From an uncultured Bacteroidota bacterium (GTDB lineage: Bacteria; Bacteroidota; Bacteroidia; Flavobacteriales; Flavobacteriaceae): a stretch of DNA of 64,000 bases. Positions 45,463-53,567 of this stretch are shown in pieces (the stretch's first letter is position 1; every line of letters starts with the position of its first letter). The position numbers were made by a program, and so were the translations under genes. The notes under the pieces are model-generated. The model saw only the letters and a list, made by a program, of their open reading frames with translations, searched no databases and was not told the origin of the DNA. The stretch is taken from the NCBI GenBank assembly GCA_902518355.1, contig CABYFY010000001.1, positions 1 through 64,000 of the forward strand. The letters run 5' to 3'.

Positions 45463-46649
45463 ATTTATCAAGAATAATTTTATTATTAATTGTACTGCTA
45501 TCCTCAAGTCTAAGTTCACAAACTAAGCAGGATTTAGAAAATCAAAAAAAACAAATTCAGGAAGAGATTAAAAAAATTGAACTAAAGCTTGCGACTAATT
45601 TTAAACAAAAAAAACTAATTGTCTCTAATGCTGAGGATATAAATTACAAAATAAAACTACAGGAAAATTTAATAAATAATATTAATAGCCAGTTAAATTT
45701 AATATTGAGAGAAATCGACAGAAATGAAAACCGCTTATCCGATTTAAAACAACGTGAACTTACTTTAAAAGACGAACTTTCTAAAATGCTGTTATCAGCA
45801 TATAAAAAAAAATCAAATTTAAATAAATTAATGTTTGTTTTTTCATCTAAGTCCTTTCAGCAAGCATATAAAAGAATTCAATATTTTAAACAGTATGCAA
45901 ATTTTCAAAACAAAACTTTATCAAAAATTAAGATCAATTCTAATGATATAAAAAATGTTATCGTTGTCCTTGATTCACAAAAAACAAATAAGAAGTTATT
46001 AATTGATGAAAACGAAGAAATAAAAAGAGATTTAAACATAGAATATACAGGTTTAAATAATTTAATTACAGAGGTTAATAAAAATCAAAAGAGATATTCA
46101 GCAGAAATCAAACAAAAGCAGAAATTAACTAGGGAGATAGATAAAAAAATTCAAAGATTGATTAAAGAGGCTTTGGCTAAAGCTAAAAAAAAGGATGGAA
46201 GATTTGAATTAACCGAAGAGGCTAAATTAATTTCAAAAAATTTTAATGCCAATAAAGGAAAACTTCCATCACCGGTAATCAGAGGCAGTGTAGTTTTAGG
46301 GTTTGGAAAACAACCTCATCCGATCGTAAAAACCACTACAATTCAAAGTAATGGAGTTAGAATACGAACCTCACCTGATGTTGAGGCAAGAACTATTTTT
46401 AACGGAGAGGTTTATTCGATTATTAAATCTAAAAATAATACTCATACAATTTTAATTCAACATGGAAACTTCTTCACTGTCTATAAAAATCTTTCAGACA
46501 TTTACGTGAAAAAAGGAGATAAACTTAAGACTAAGGACTCAATAGGAAAAATTGCAACTGACCCTTTAAATGGACAAACTATTTTAAGTTTCAGTATTTT
46601 TAATAACGGTGTTCCGCAAAACCCAAGATTTTGGATTTATAAAATGTAA
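45459..46649 (+). CDS. EnvC-like murein hydrolase activator (degenerate LytM domain)
   Basis: Secreted protein of 396 residues: signal peptide (about 1-20), long coiled coil (about 22-235), and a LytM/M23-like domain (about 270-396). The zinc ligands of active M23 enzymes are missing: the His-x3-Asp region is GVRIRTSPD and the HxH motif reads ILSFSIF. This is the EnvC/NlpD pattern, in which the domain activates amidases at division. No amidase gene is adjacent. Compare the intact LytM protein at 18714-19580. Confidence 0.85.
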   Translation: MNLSRIILLLIVLLSSSLSSQTKQDLENQKKQIQEEIKKIELKLATNFKQKKLIVSNAEDINYKIKLQENLINNINSQLNLILREIDRNENRLSDLKQRELTLKDELSKMLLSAYKKKSNLNKLMFVFSSKSFQQAYKRIQYFKQYANFQNKTLSKIKINSNDIKNVIVVLDSQKTNKKLLIDENEEIKRDLNIEYTGLNNLITEVNKNQKRYSAEIKQKQKLTREIDKKIQRLIKEALAKAKKKDGRFELTEEAKLISKNFNANKGKLPSPVIRGSVVLGFGKQPHPIVKTTTIQSNGVRIRTSPDVEARTIFNGEVYSIIKSKNNTHTILIQHGNFFTVYKNLSDIYVKKGDKLKTKDSIGKIATDPLNGQTILSFSIFNNGVPQNPRFWIYKM

Positions 46650-46650
46650 T

Positions 46651-47184
46651 CTATGAAAAGAGAGCTTTTAACTCAGTTGCGTCATCTGCCTTCATTTTGC
46701 CAGCCAGTACAAGGCTTAATTGTTTTCTTCTCAAAGCAGCATCATATCTTTTTTTCTCTTCTTCTGATTCAGGGCGAATCGGATCAATCTTAGTTGGCCT
46801 TCCAGAACTATCAACCGCTACAAAGGTATATATAGCCTCATTAGCTTTAATTTTTTTACCACTATCATCATCAACCCAAACATCAATAAAGACTTCCATC
46901 GAAGTTGTAAAAGCTCTAGAAACTTTTGCTTCGATTGTAACAGTGGTTCCAATTGGTATAGCTTTCCCAAAAGACACATTATTAACAGACGATGTTACAA
47001 CAATTTGTTCAGAATGTCGTCTTGCAGAAATACTTGCAGCTCTATCCATTCTGGCTAATAGCTCTCCACCAAATAAATTATTTAATGCATTTGTCTCTCC
47101 TGGTAAAACAGAATCAGTAAGTATTGTAAGTGAATCTTTTGGTGTTTTGATAATTTCTATGTTTAGTTTTTTATCAAAAGCCAA
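46651..47184 (-). CDS. Acyl-CoA thioesterase (hotdog fold)
   Basis: Cytoplasmic thioesterase of 177 residues, YciA/BFIT-like: ANNLFGGELLARMDRAA style motif with Asn35 and Asp47, and the central VDSSGRPTKI strand. It hydrolyses acyl-CoA to fatty acid and CoA; chain preference unknown. It lies 1 base from the convergent EnvC stop. Its start overlaps the HU-SPOR gene by 22 bases, so the two are coupled. Confidence 0.88.
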   Translation of the reverse strand: MAFDKKLNIEIIKTPKDSLTILTDSVLPGETNALNNLFGGELLARMDRAASISARRHSEQIVVTSSVNNVSFGKAIPIGTTVTIEAKVSRAFTTSMEVFIDVWVDDDSGKKIKANEAIYTFVAVDSSGRPTKIDPIRPESEEEKKRYDAALRRKQLSLVLAGKMKADDATELKALFS

Positions 47185-48035
47185 GCGTTAATATCTTGAG
47201 AAAGTCTAATTTCAGCTAATGCCACTCTGGCCTCTTCAACTGTATCGTAGCTGTTATATGCAACTTGAAGCAAACCGAATTTATTTACACCTACTTTTCT
47301 AGCTTCAATAAATCCTTTACTTTTTAAATCGGAAATCATTTTTAATGAATTTTCTTCGAGCATAAACGAACCAGCAATTATATGAAAGTTCCCGTATTGC
47401 TTTTTGATTGGAAGCTTTACTGTTGGCAAAGATGAGTTAATATTAAATGTGGCTTTTTGTATTTTTTTCTCAATTTCTAAATTAGCTTGAGCATAAGATG
47501 CTTCATTAAATTCGTTTACACTATCAAAATAACTCTTTGTAAAAATTCCAGCTAAAGATAAAAATACAATTAGAATCGCAGCATATTTTAAGTATGAGTT
47601 ACTTATACTATTTGTACTTCTTTTTATTTCGTTTGAGTTAATTGAATTTAATCCGTAAGAACTTTTCAAAAAGATTGAATTTTGACTAGGGGTAAAAATA
47701 TATTTATCATTATCCAAGGAAATAGAACCAATATTTTTTATTTCAATATAACCTTGTTTACTTATTTTCTTATGAGATTTAACAACCCAGTTATTTAATT
47801 TATTATTTGCAATTTCGTAGCTAATATTTTCATTAGATGAAATCTCATTTATTAACAGACCATCACTTTTAATCAAACTTTTGTTAAAAGTTATTTCTTT
47901 ATTTGGAGGATAAATTCTTGACCCATCATGACTAATTTTTGCAGAAATATTTCTTGCCACAAATGCTCCGAAATTTGGAACAATTACACAATCGTGTTCC
48001 TGTAACAAATTAAATATATGATAACTAATTTTCAT
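47163..48035 (-). CDS. HU-CCDC81-like and SPOR domain membrane protein
   Basis: Protein of 290 residues with an unusual domain order: an N-terminal region (about 1-125) resembling the bacterial HU-CCDC81 domains (opening ISYHIFNLLQEHDCVIVPNFGAFVA), a transmembrane helix (about 150-168) and a C-terminal SPOR domain (about 216-288), which binds denuded glycan at the septum. It therefore could link something cytoplasmic to the division wall. Whether the HU-like part binds DNA is unproven. It is translated just before the thioesterase. Confidence 0.8.
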   Translation of the reverse strand: MKISYHIFNLLQEHDCVIVPNFGAFVARNISAKISHDGSRIYPPNKEITFNKSLIKSDGLLINEISSNENISYEIANNKLNNWVVKSHKKISKQGYIEIKNIGSISLDNDKYIFTPSQNSIFLKSSYGLNSINSNEIKRSTNSISNSYLKYAAILIVFLSLAGIFTKSYFDSVNEFNEASYAQANLEIEKKIQKATFNINSSLPTVKLPIKKQYGNFHIIAGSFMLEENSLKMISDLKSKGFIEARKVGVNKFGLLQVAYNSYDTVEEARVALAEIRLSQDINAWLLIKN

Positions 48036-48084
48036 GGTGATGACTATAAGAAACTAAGATATAAAATTTCAAGAAATATTCATT

Positions 48085-49065
48085 TCAATAACCTAATTTT
48101 TTGCGAACTCTTGTAAGAACCTCATCAGCTGTAAGTTTTGCTTTTTTAGCACCATGGATTAGAATTTCATTTACTTCACTGGGGTTGGAAATATAATGGT
48201 TGTATTTTTGTCTTTCTTCAGAATAATTGTTTAGTATAAGTTCAAGCAAATCTTTTTTCCCGTGTCCATATCCATAACCTCCGTTTTCATAATTTTTCTT
48301 CATCGTGTTGATTTGATCAACATTTCCAATGAGGCTATATATTTTAAAAAGATTACAATTTTTCCAATCTTTAGGTTCTTCAAGTGCAGTAGAGTCTGTT
48401 TTAATCGATTGTATCTGCTTCTTTAATTCTTTCTCCGACGCAAAGATGTCAATGACATTATTTTTACTCTTACTCATTTTCTCTCCATCTGTTCCTGGAA
48501 TTAGTTTAGCCTCTTCTTGTAAATGTTCTTGGGGCAGAACAAAAGTTTCACCATAAACATTATGAAATCTACTAGCAACATTTCGGGTGATTTCTAAATG
48601 TTGAAGCTGGTCTTTTCCGACAGGAACAACCTGAGCATCATATAGCAAGATATCTGCAGCCATAAGCATTGGGTAGTTAAAAAGCCCAGAATTTACATCA
48701 TCTAGTCTGTCCTTCTTATCCTTAAAGCTATGTGCAAGTGTTAGACGATTATATGGAAAGAAACAACTTAGATACCAAGTAAGTTCGGCCACTTGCGGTA
48801 CATCACTCTGTCTATAGAATATAGTTTTTGACGGATCTAGTCCACAAGCTAACCAAGCAGAGGCAGTATGTAAAGTGTTTTCTTGTAATAATCTAGAATT
48901 TTTTATTTGAGTCAATGAATGAAAATCAGCAATAAATAAGTATGTTTCGACATCATCTTTTTTTGAAAAATTAATTGCTGGAATTATAGCTCCAAGAATA
49001 TTTCCTAAGTGTGGTACACCAGTACTTTGAACTCCGGTTAAAACTCTTTTTAATTTTTTACCCAT
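48085..49065 (-). CDS. trpS: Tryptophanyl-tRNA synthetase
   Basis: Class I synthetase for tRNA-Trp, 326 residues. HIGH-type motif PHLGN at 18-22 and KMSKS at about 196-200. Domain order and length are normal for TrpS. The ATG lies only 4 bases from its -7 box, so the message is probably leaderless. It is divergent from plsC. Confidence 0.96.
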   Translation of the reverse strand: MGKKLKRVLTGVQSTGVPHLGNILGAIIPAINFSKKDDVETYLFIADFHSLTQIKNSRLLQENTLHTASAWLACGLDPSKTIFYRQSDVPQVAELTWYLSCFFPYNRLTLAHSFKDKKDRLDDVNSGLFNYPMLMAADILLYDAQVVPVGKDQLQHLEITRNVASRFHNVYGETFVLPQEHLQEEAKLIPGTDGEKMSKSKNNVIDIFASEKELKKQIQSIKTDSTALEEPKDWKNCNLFKIYSLIGNVDQINTMKKNYENGGYGYGHGKKDLLELILNNYSEERQKYNHYISNPSEVNEILIHGAKKAKLTADEVLTRVRKKLGY

Positions 49066-49069
49066 AAAA

Positions 49070-49077
49070 CAAAGTTA
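49070..49077 (-). promoter_or_regulatory. -7 promoter box of trpS
   Basis: Minus-strand TAACTTTG, 4 bases before the trpS ATG. Divergent with the plsC box 24 bases away. Confidence 0.6.
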
Positions 49078-49101
49078 AAGTTTTTATTAAAATAAATTAA
49101 C

Positions 49102-49109
49102 TAGTTTTG
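49102..49109 (+). promoter_or_regulatory. -7 promoter box of plsC
   Basis: TAGTTTTG overlaps an in-frame TTG at 49107-49109. The next in-frame start, GTG 49116, is 6 bases on, exactly the arrangement seen at the M23 gene (18700-18714). It argues that GTG 49116 is the start of a leaderless message. Confidence 0.6.
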
Positions 49110-49115
49110 AAACTT

Positions 49116-49871
49116 GTGAAAGTAGCTAAGTACATTTTCTGGACATTTTATAATATATGGTTTTACATATTGGTATTTGTATGTACTGTCATAGTCATTT
49201 TTCCTGCATTTATTTTTATTCTGATAAATAAGAATTGGTATAGTAAATTTTATGTGATGGGGGTTTTATGGTCTGATTTAATTTTATTTTTTATGGGGAT
49301 GATTCCATCAAGAGACAGAAGCTTAAATATTAAACCTGATACTCCATATATATTTGTTGCCAACCACGTTTCAATGATTGATGTAATGTTGTTAGTTTCA
49401 ACAGTAAGAAAAAACCCGTTGGTTTTTATTGGTAAAAAAGAATTGGAAAAAATTCCTATTTACGGATCTATTTATAAAAGAACAATGATTTTAGTAGACA
49501 GGTCTAGTAATGAGAGTAAGAAAGAGGTTTTTAAGCAAACAAAGAAAAAATTAAACTCAGGAATTAGTATTGCAATTTTTCCTGAGGGGACAGTTCCTGA
49601 CTTAGACGTCGAATTAGCACCATTTAAGCACGGCGCTTTCACCATGGCGATTGAACATCAGGTTCCGATAGTGCCTATGACTTTTTTGGATAACAAAAAA
49701 CGCTTTCCATGGAGTTTTGGTGGACTAGTTGGAGGATCTAAAGGATCGCCTGGAAGGCTTCGAGTAAAAATTCATGACCCAATTGATACCAAAGGGATGA
49801 TCAAAGAAGATAGAATAAAATTAAGTGAAGACGTAAGAAAATTAATGCTTGATGATTTAAGAAATTCTTAA
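49116..49871 (+). CDS. plsC: 1-acyl-sn-glycerol-3-phosphate acyltransferase
   Basis: Membrane acyltransferase making phosphatidic acid from lysophosphatidic acid, 251 residues from GTG 49116. Two N-terminal hydrophobic segments, the catalytic NHVSMID (His-x4-Asp) near residues 85-91, and the substrate motif FPEGT near 157-161 define the PlsC/LPLAT family. It ends in the palindrome TTAA shared with the recA stop on the opposite strand. The upstream TTG (49107) overlaps the promoter and is rejected. Confidence 0.88.
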   Translation: MKVAKYIFWTFYNIWFYILVFVCTVIVIFPAFIFILINKNWYSKFYVMGVLWSDLILFFMGMIPSRDRSLNIKPDTPYIFVANHVSMIDVMLLVSTVRKNPLVFIGKKELEKIPIYGSIYKRTMILVDRSSNESKKEVFKQTKKKLNSGISIAIFPEGTVPDLDVELAPFKHGAFTMAIEHQVPIVPMTFLDNKKRFPWSFGGLVGGSKGSPGRLRVKIHDPIDTKGMIKEDRIKLSEDVRKLMLDDLRNS

Positions 49872-50860
49872 ATAATTTCTTTAAGCTTTGTTTCTAGTGT
49901 TTCCATTAAATCTGGGTTATCTTTTAGTAAACTTTTAACGGCGTCTCTTCCTTGACCCAGTTTTGTACCATCATAGCTAAACCAAGAACCACTTTTATTA
50001 ATTATTTCTGCCTCAACGGCTAAGTCAATTATTTCACCTACTTTAGAAATACCCTCTCCGTACATGATGTCAAACTCAGCTAATTTAAAAGGGGGAGCAA
50101 CTTTATTTTTTACAATTTTAACTCTAGTTTTATTTCCCATCACAACCCCATCACTACTTTTTATCTGAGTTGATCTTCTAATATCTAGTCTGATTGAGGC
50201 ATAAAATTTAAGAGCATTACCACCCGTTGTTGTTTCAGGATTACCAAACATTATTCCTATTTTCTCTCTTAATTGATTTATGAAAATCACGGTACAATTA
50301 GTTTTACTTATTGAGCTGGTAAGTTTTCTTAAGGCCTGAGACATAAGCCTCGCATGTAGACCCATTTTTGAATCACCCATTTCTCCTTCAATTTCACTTT
50401 TAGGAGTTAGAGCTGCAACAGAATCAATTATTACCATATCGATAGCCCCCGATCTAATTAAATTATCAGCAATTTCTAAAGCTTGCTCACCATGGTCGGG
50501 TTGCGAGATAATAAGATTTTCAATGTCAACACCTAAATTTTCAGCATAAAACCTATCAAATGCATGTTCTGCATCTATAAAAGCTGCTATACCTCCTTTT
50601 TTTTGACATTCAGCAATAGCGTGTAATGTTAATGTAGTTTTTCCTGATGATTCCGGACCATAAATTTCGATTACTCTACCTTTTGGGTATCCACCAACTC
50701 CAAGAGCAATATCTAAACCAAGTGACCCTGATGAAATTGCTTCTACATTTTCATCTGGTGAATCACCCATTTTCATAACTGTTCCTTTTCCATATGTCTT
50801 GTCTAACTTGTCAAGAGTTAATTTTAGTGCTTTTAACTTATCTGCTTTATCGTTGGCCAT
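49868..50860 (-). CDS. recA: Recombinase RecA
   Basis: Homologous recombination and SOS co-protease, 330 residues. Walker [10 protein letters not shown] is at 68-76, and the mid-protein INQLREKIG (loop-1 and central block) and the [10 protein letters not shown] segment are typical. No LexA-like box is evident in its upstream region, consistent with the lineage lacking the classical SOS box, though I only looked by eye. Convergent with plsC, divergent from trhO. Confidence 0.97.
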   Translation of the reverse strand: MANDKADKLKALKLTLDKLDKTYGKGTVMKMGDSPDENVEAISSGSLGLDIALGVGGYPKGRVIEIYGPESSGKTTLTLHAIAECQKKGGIAAFIDAEHAFDRFYAENLGVDIENLIISQPDHGEQALEIADNLIRSGAIDMVIIDSVAALTPKSEIEGEMGDSKMGLHARLMSQALRKLTSSISKTNCTVIFINQLREKIGIMFGNPETTTGGNALKFYASIRLDIRRSTQIKSSDGVVMGNKTRVKIVKNKVAPPFKLAEFDIMYGEGISKVGEIIDLAVEAEIINKSGSWFSYDGTKLGQGRDAVKSLLKDNPDLMETLETKLKEII

Positions 50861-50942
50861 AACTAATTTTTTATCATTACTAATTTAGGATATCTTTTTA
50901 CACAATACAATAGACTTGTAGACGATTTTTATCTTTTTTATC

Positions 50943-50950
50943 TACTTTTG
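50943..50950 (+). promoter_or_regulatory. -7 promoter box of trhO
   Basis: TACTTTTG, 23 bases before the trhO ATG. A TTG at 50916-50918 is 24 bases upstream, slightly longer than the usual -33 spacing. Confidence 0.5.
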
Positions 50951-50973
50951 TTACTAAATTAAATAGGTATAGC

Positions 50974-52008
50974 ATGCAACTGTACAATAAATTAAGTTCA
51001 GAGGAGCGGTCTAAGATTTTAGACACTTTGAATCAAAAAAGAATCACCCTCTCATTTTATCAATACGCCAAGATTGATGACCCCAAACAATTTAGAGACG
51101 ATTTATTTATTTTTTGGAATAACCTAAATGTATTAGGGAGAATTTATATTGCAAAAGAGGGGATCAATGCACAATTATCTCTTCCTGAAGAAAATTTAAA
51201 AATCTTTACAGAGCATTTAAAATCTATTTCTTTTCTTAGTCAAGTCAGATTGAATATTGCACTAAAACACGAAACAAAATCTTTTCTAAAGCTAAAAATT
51301 AAGATAAGAGATAAAATAGTTGCCGATGGATTAAATGATGAAACTTTTGATGTTACAAAAAAAGGAATTCATGTAAATGCTGAGGAATTCAATAAACTGA
51401 TGCAAGAGAAAGACACTATAATTCTTGACATGAGAAATCACTATGAAAGTGAGATAGGACATTTTAAAAATGCGATTTGTCCTGATGTTGATACGTTTAG
51501 AGATTCTTTAGATATAATAGAAGATAAGCTTAAAGATCATAAAGAGGATAAAAAGCTGTTAATGTATTGTACAGGAGGTATTAGATGCGAAAAAGCAAGC
51601 GCTTATTTTAAACACAAAGGTTTTAAAAATGTATATCAATTAGATGGGGGAATTATCGAATATGTAAAACAGGTTGAAAATAAAAAATTAGAGAACAATT
51701 TTATAGGAAAAAATTTCGTTTTCGATAATAGACGTGTTGAAAAAGTAAGTGATGAAGTTATTGCAAAATGTCATCAATGTGGAACACCTTTTGACATACA
51801 TACTAACTGTGCGAATGATGCTTGTCACTTATTATTTATTCAATGTGATGATTGCAAATCAAAAATGAAAAATTGTTGTTCTTACGCTTGTTTAGAAATT
51901 AATGAAATGCCTTATGAGGTTCAAAAAAAACTAAGAAAAGGACAAAAGAATATTAATGATATTTTTAAAAAGGGGAGAACAAGCAATATAACAACGTTTG
52001 ATAATTAA
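50974..52008 (+). CDS. trhO: tRNA uridine(34) hydroxylase TrhO (rhodanese domain, UPF0176)
   Basis: Rhodanese-family enzyme of 344 residues, TrhO/YceA type, which makes 5-hydroxyuridine at U34 of tRNAs in E. coli. An N-terminal ferredoxin-like part is followed by a rhodanese domain with the active-site Cys199 in YCTGGIRC, and a cysteine-rich C-terminal region (about 267-309; CHQCG, CANDACH, CDDC, CCSYAC) that could bind metal. It overlaps the PSP1 gene by one base. Together with mnmG the window carries two U34 modification genes. Confidence 0.92.
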   Translation: MQLYNKLSSEERSKILDTLNQKRITLSFYQYAKIDDPKQFRDDLFIFWNNLNVLGRIYIAKEGINAQLSLPEENLKIFTEHLKSISFLSQVRLNIALKHETKSFLKLKIKIRDKIVADGLNDETFDVTKKGIHVNAEEFNKLMQEKDTIILDMRNHYESEIGHFKNAICPDVDTFRDSLDIIEDKLKDHKEDKKLLMYCTGGIRCEKASAYFKHKGFKNVYQLDGGIIEYVKQVENKKLENNFIGKNFVFDNRRVEKVSDEVIAKCHQCGTPFDIHTNCANDACHLLFIQCDDCKSKMKNCCSYACLEINEMPYEVQKKLRKGQKNINDIFKKGRTSNITTFDN

Positions 52009-53096
52009 TGGGATGTAATAGTTGTAATAAAGGAAGTAACGGACTCCCAAGGGGATGTAATAACAATGGTAATTGTGCAAGTGGAAGCTGTGGAACATTT
52101 ACTGTCTTTGACTGGCTTGCTGATATTTCTATTTCTTCCGATCTATTTAAAATTGTAGAGGTTAGATTTAAGAACGGAAGAAAAGAATATTTTAGAAATA
52201 ATGATTTAGAAGTGTCTAAAGGAAACCCAATTATAACTGAGTCAGAAAAAGGATACGATATTGGGGAAATTACCTTGACTGGAGAACTTGTTAAGAATCA
52301 AATGAAAAAAAAAGGAATTAATATAGAAGATGATCTATTGTCATTATTACGTTACCCAAATGAGAAAGAAATAAATAAGTGGCAGGCGTTAATTAAAAAA
52401 GAATCCGAGGTACAAATTAAGGCCAGACAAATTGCCATAGAATTGGGTTTAAAAATGAAAATTTCTGATGTTGAATTTCAAGCCGACGGATCAAAAGTAA
52501 TTTTTTATTACACTGCTGAAGGAAGAGTAGATTTTAGAGAGCTAATTAAAAGATATGCTAGAGAATTTAAAACTAGAATTGAAATGAAACAAGTTGGACT
52601 GCGAGAAGAAGCATCAAGACTTGGAGGTATTGGTTCGTGTGGAAGAGAGTTGTGTTGTTCAACATGGTTGAATGATCTTAGAAAGGTAAACACTTCGTCT
52701 GCGAGGTATCAAAAACTATCAATTAATCCTCAAAAATTGGCAGGGCAGTGTGGGAAATTGAAATGTTGTTTAAACTATGAATTAGAAACATACTTAGATG
52801 CATTAAAGGATTTTCCAAAAAAAGATTTTAAAGTAAAAACAAAAAAAGGAATAGCCATACTTCAAAAAACGGATATTTTTAAAAAGCGCGTTTGGTACGC
52901 TTATAAAGATAATTTTATGCAATGGTTTGAATTTGATTTAAAATCATTAAATAGGATGATTGACATAAATAAATCTGACAAAGAAGTGTCATCTTTGGAA
53001 GATTACACACTTATAAGCTCAGAAGAAACTATTAAGGCATTTGAGGATAGTATAACAAGATTTGATCGAAAAAAAAGAAAAAAATATGCACAATAA
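52008..53096 (+). CDS. PSP1 domain (RicT-like) cysteine-rich protein
   Basis: Protein of 362 residues with an N-terminal cysteine-rich segment (CNSCN, GCNNNGNC, GSCG within the first 30 residues) and the PSP1 core (about 80-270) holding the CGRELCCSTW and GQCGKLKCCLN motifs. Its B. subtilis relative RicT belongs to the RicAFT complex, which carries iron-sulfur clusters and modulates RNA maturation and phosphorelays. In flavobacteria it is the gene before gldH, as here. Function in this lineage unknown. gldH starts 11 bases before its end. Confidence 0.88.
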   Translation: MGCNSCNKGSNGLPRGCNNNGNCASGSCGTFTVFDWLADISISSDLFKIVEVRFKNGRKEYFRNNDLEVSKGNPIITESEKGYDIGEITLTGELVKNQMKKKGINIEDDLLSLLRYPNEKEINKWQALIKKESEVQIKARQIAIELGLKMKISDVEFQADGSKVIFYYTAEGRVDFRELIKRYAREFKTRIEMKQVGLREEASRLGGIGSCGRELCCSTWLNDLRKVNTSSARYQKLSINPQKLAGQCGKLKCCLNYELETYLDALKDFPKKDFKVKTKKGIAILQKTDIFKKRVWYAYKDNFMQWFEFDLKSLNRMIDINKSDKEVSSLEDYTLISSEETIKAFEDSITRFDRKKRKKYAQ

Positions 53097-53565
53097 ACTA
53101 GCTATAATTTTTTCGATTTTTTTGATGTCTTGTAATCCAGATATTCAATATATTGACTACAACTCGATTGATGGGCTATGGCATAAAGACTCTATTCAAA
53201 ACTTTAATATTGAGTTGATTAAAAATGAAAAAACCACATATAATTCCTTCGTTAATTTAAGAATCAATGAGGACTATATTTTTAATAATATCTTTCTAAT
53301 TGTTACAATTAAAGATTCGATAAATATCGTTTCTATTGACACAATTGAGCATAAATTAGCAGATAAGTATGGAAAGTTTTTAGGAAGCAAGAGAATTAAC
53401 ATTGTCGATAATTCATTATTACATAAAGAAAACATTAGCTTAGATAATGAAAAAAGATACTTTGTTTCAATTGAACATGCAATGAGGGTTATAAATAAAG
53501 TTGGTGGATTAGAATTATTAGAAGGTGTTGTTGATGTTGGATTTAAAATTGAAAAAGCTAAATAG
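53086..53565 (+). CDS. gldH: Gliding motility lipoprotein GldH
   Basis: Lipoprotein of 159 residues (lipobox LMSC, Cys16) matching GldH of Flavobacterium: the opening YIDYNSIDGLWHKDSIQNF and the SIEHAMR block near residue 131. GldH is required for gliding and helps type IX secretion. Start ATG 53086 overlaps the PSP1 gene by 11 bases; an in-frame ATG at 53062 would spoil the signal peptide. PBP1A begins 2 bases after its stop. Confidence 0.87.
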   Translation: MHNKLAIIFSIFLMSCNPDIQYIDYNSIDGLWHKDSIQNFNIELIKNEKTTYNSFVNLRINEDYIFNNIFLIVTIKDSINIVSIDTIEHKLADKYGKFLGSKRINIVDNSLLHKENISLDNEKRYFVSIEHAMRVINKVGGLELLEGVVDVGFKIEKAK

Positions 53566-53567
53566 GG

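Noticed and set aside
46697-47191. A 164-codon frame antisense to the thioesterase
   Set aside because: Shadow frame; the thioesterase on the other strand has all family motifs.
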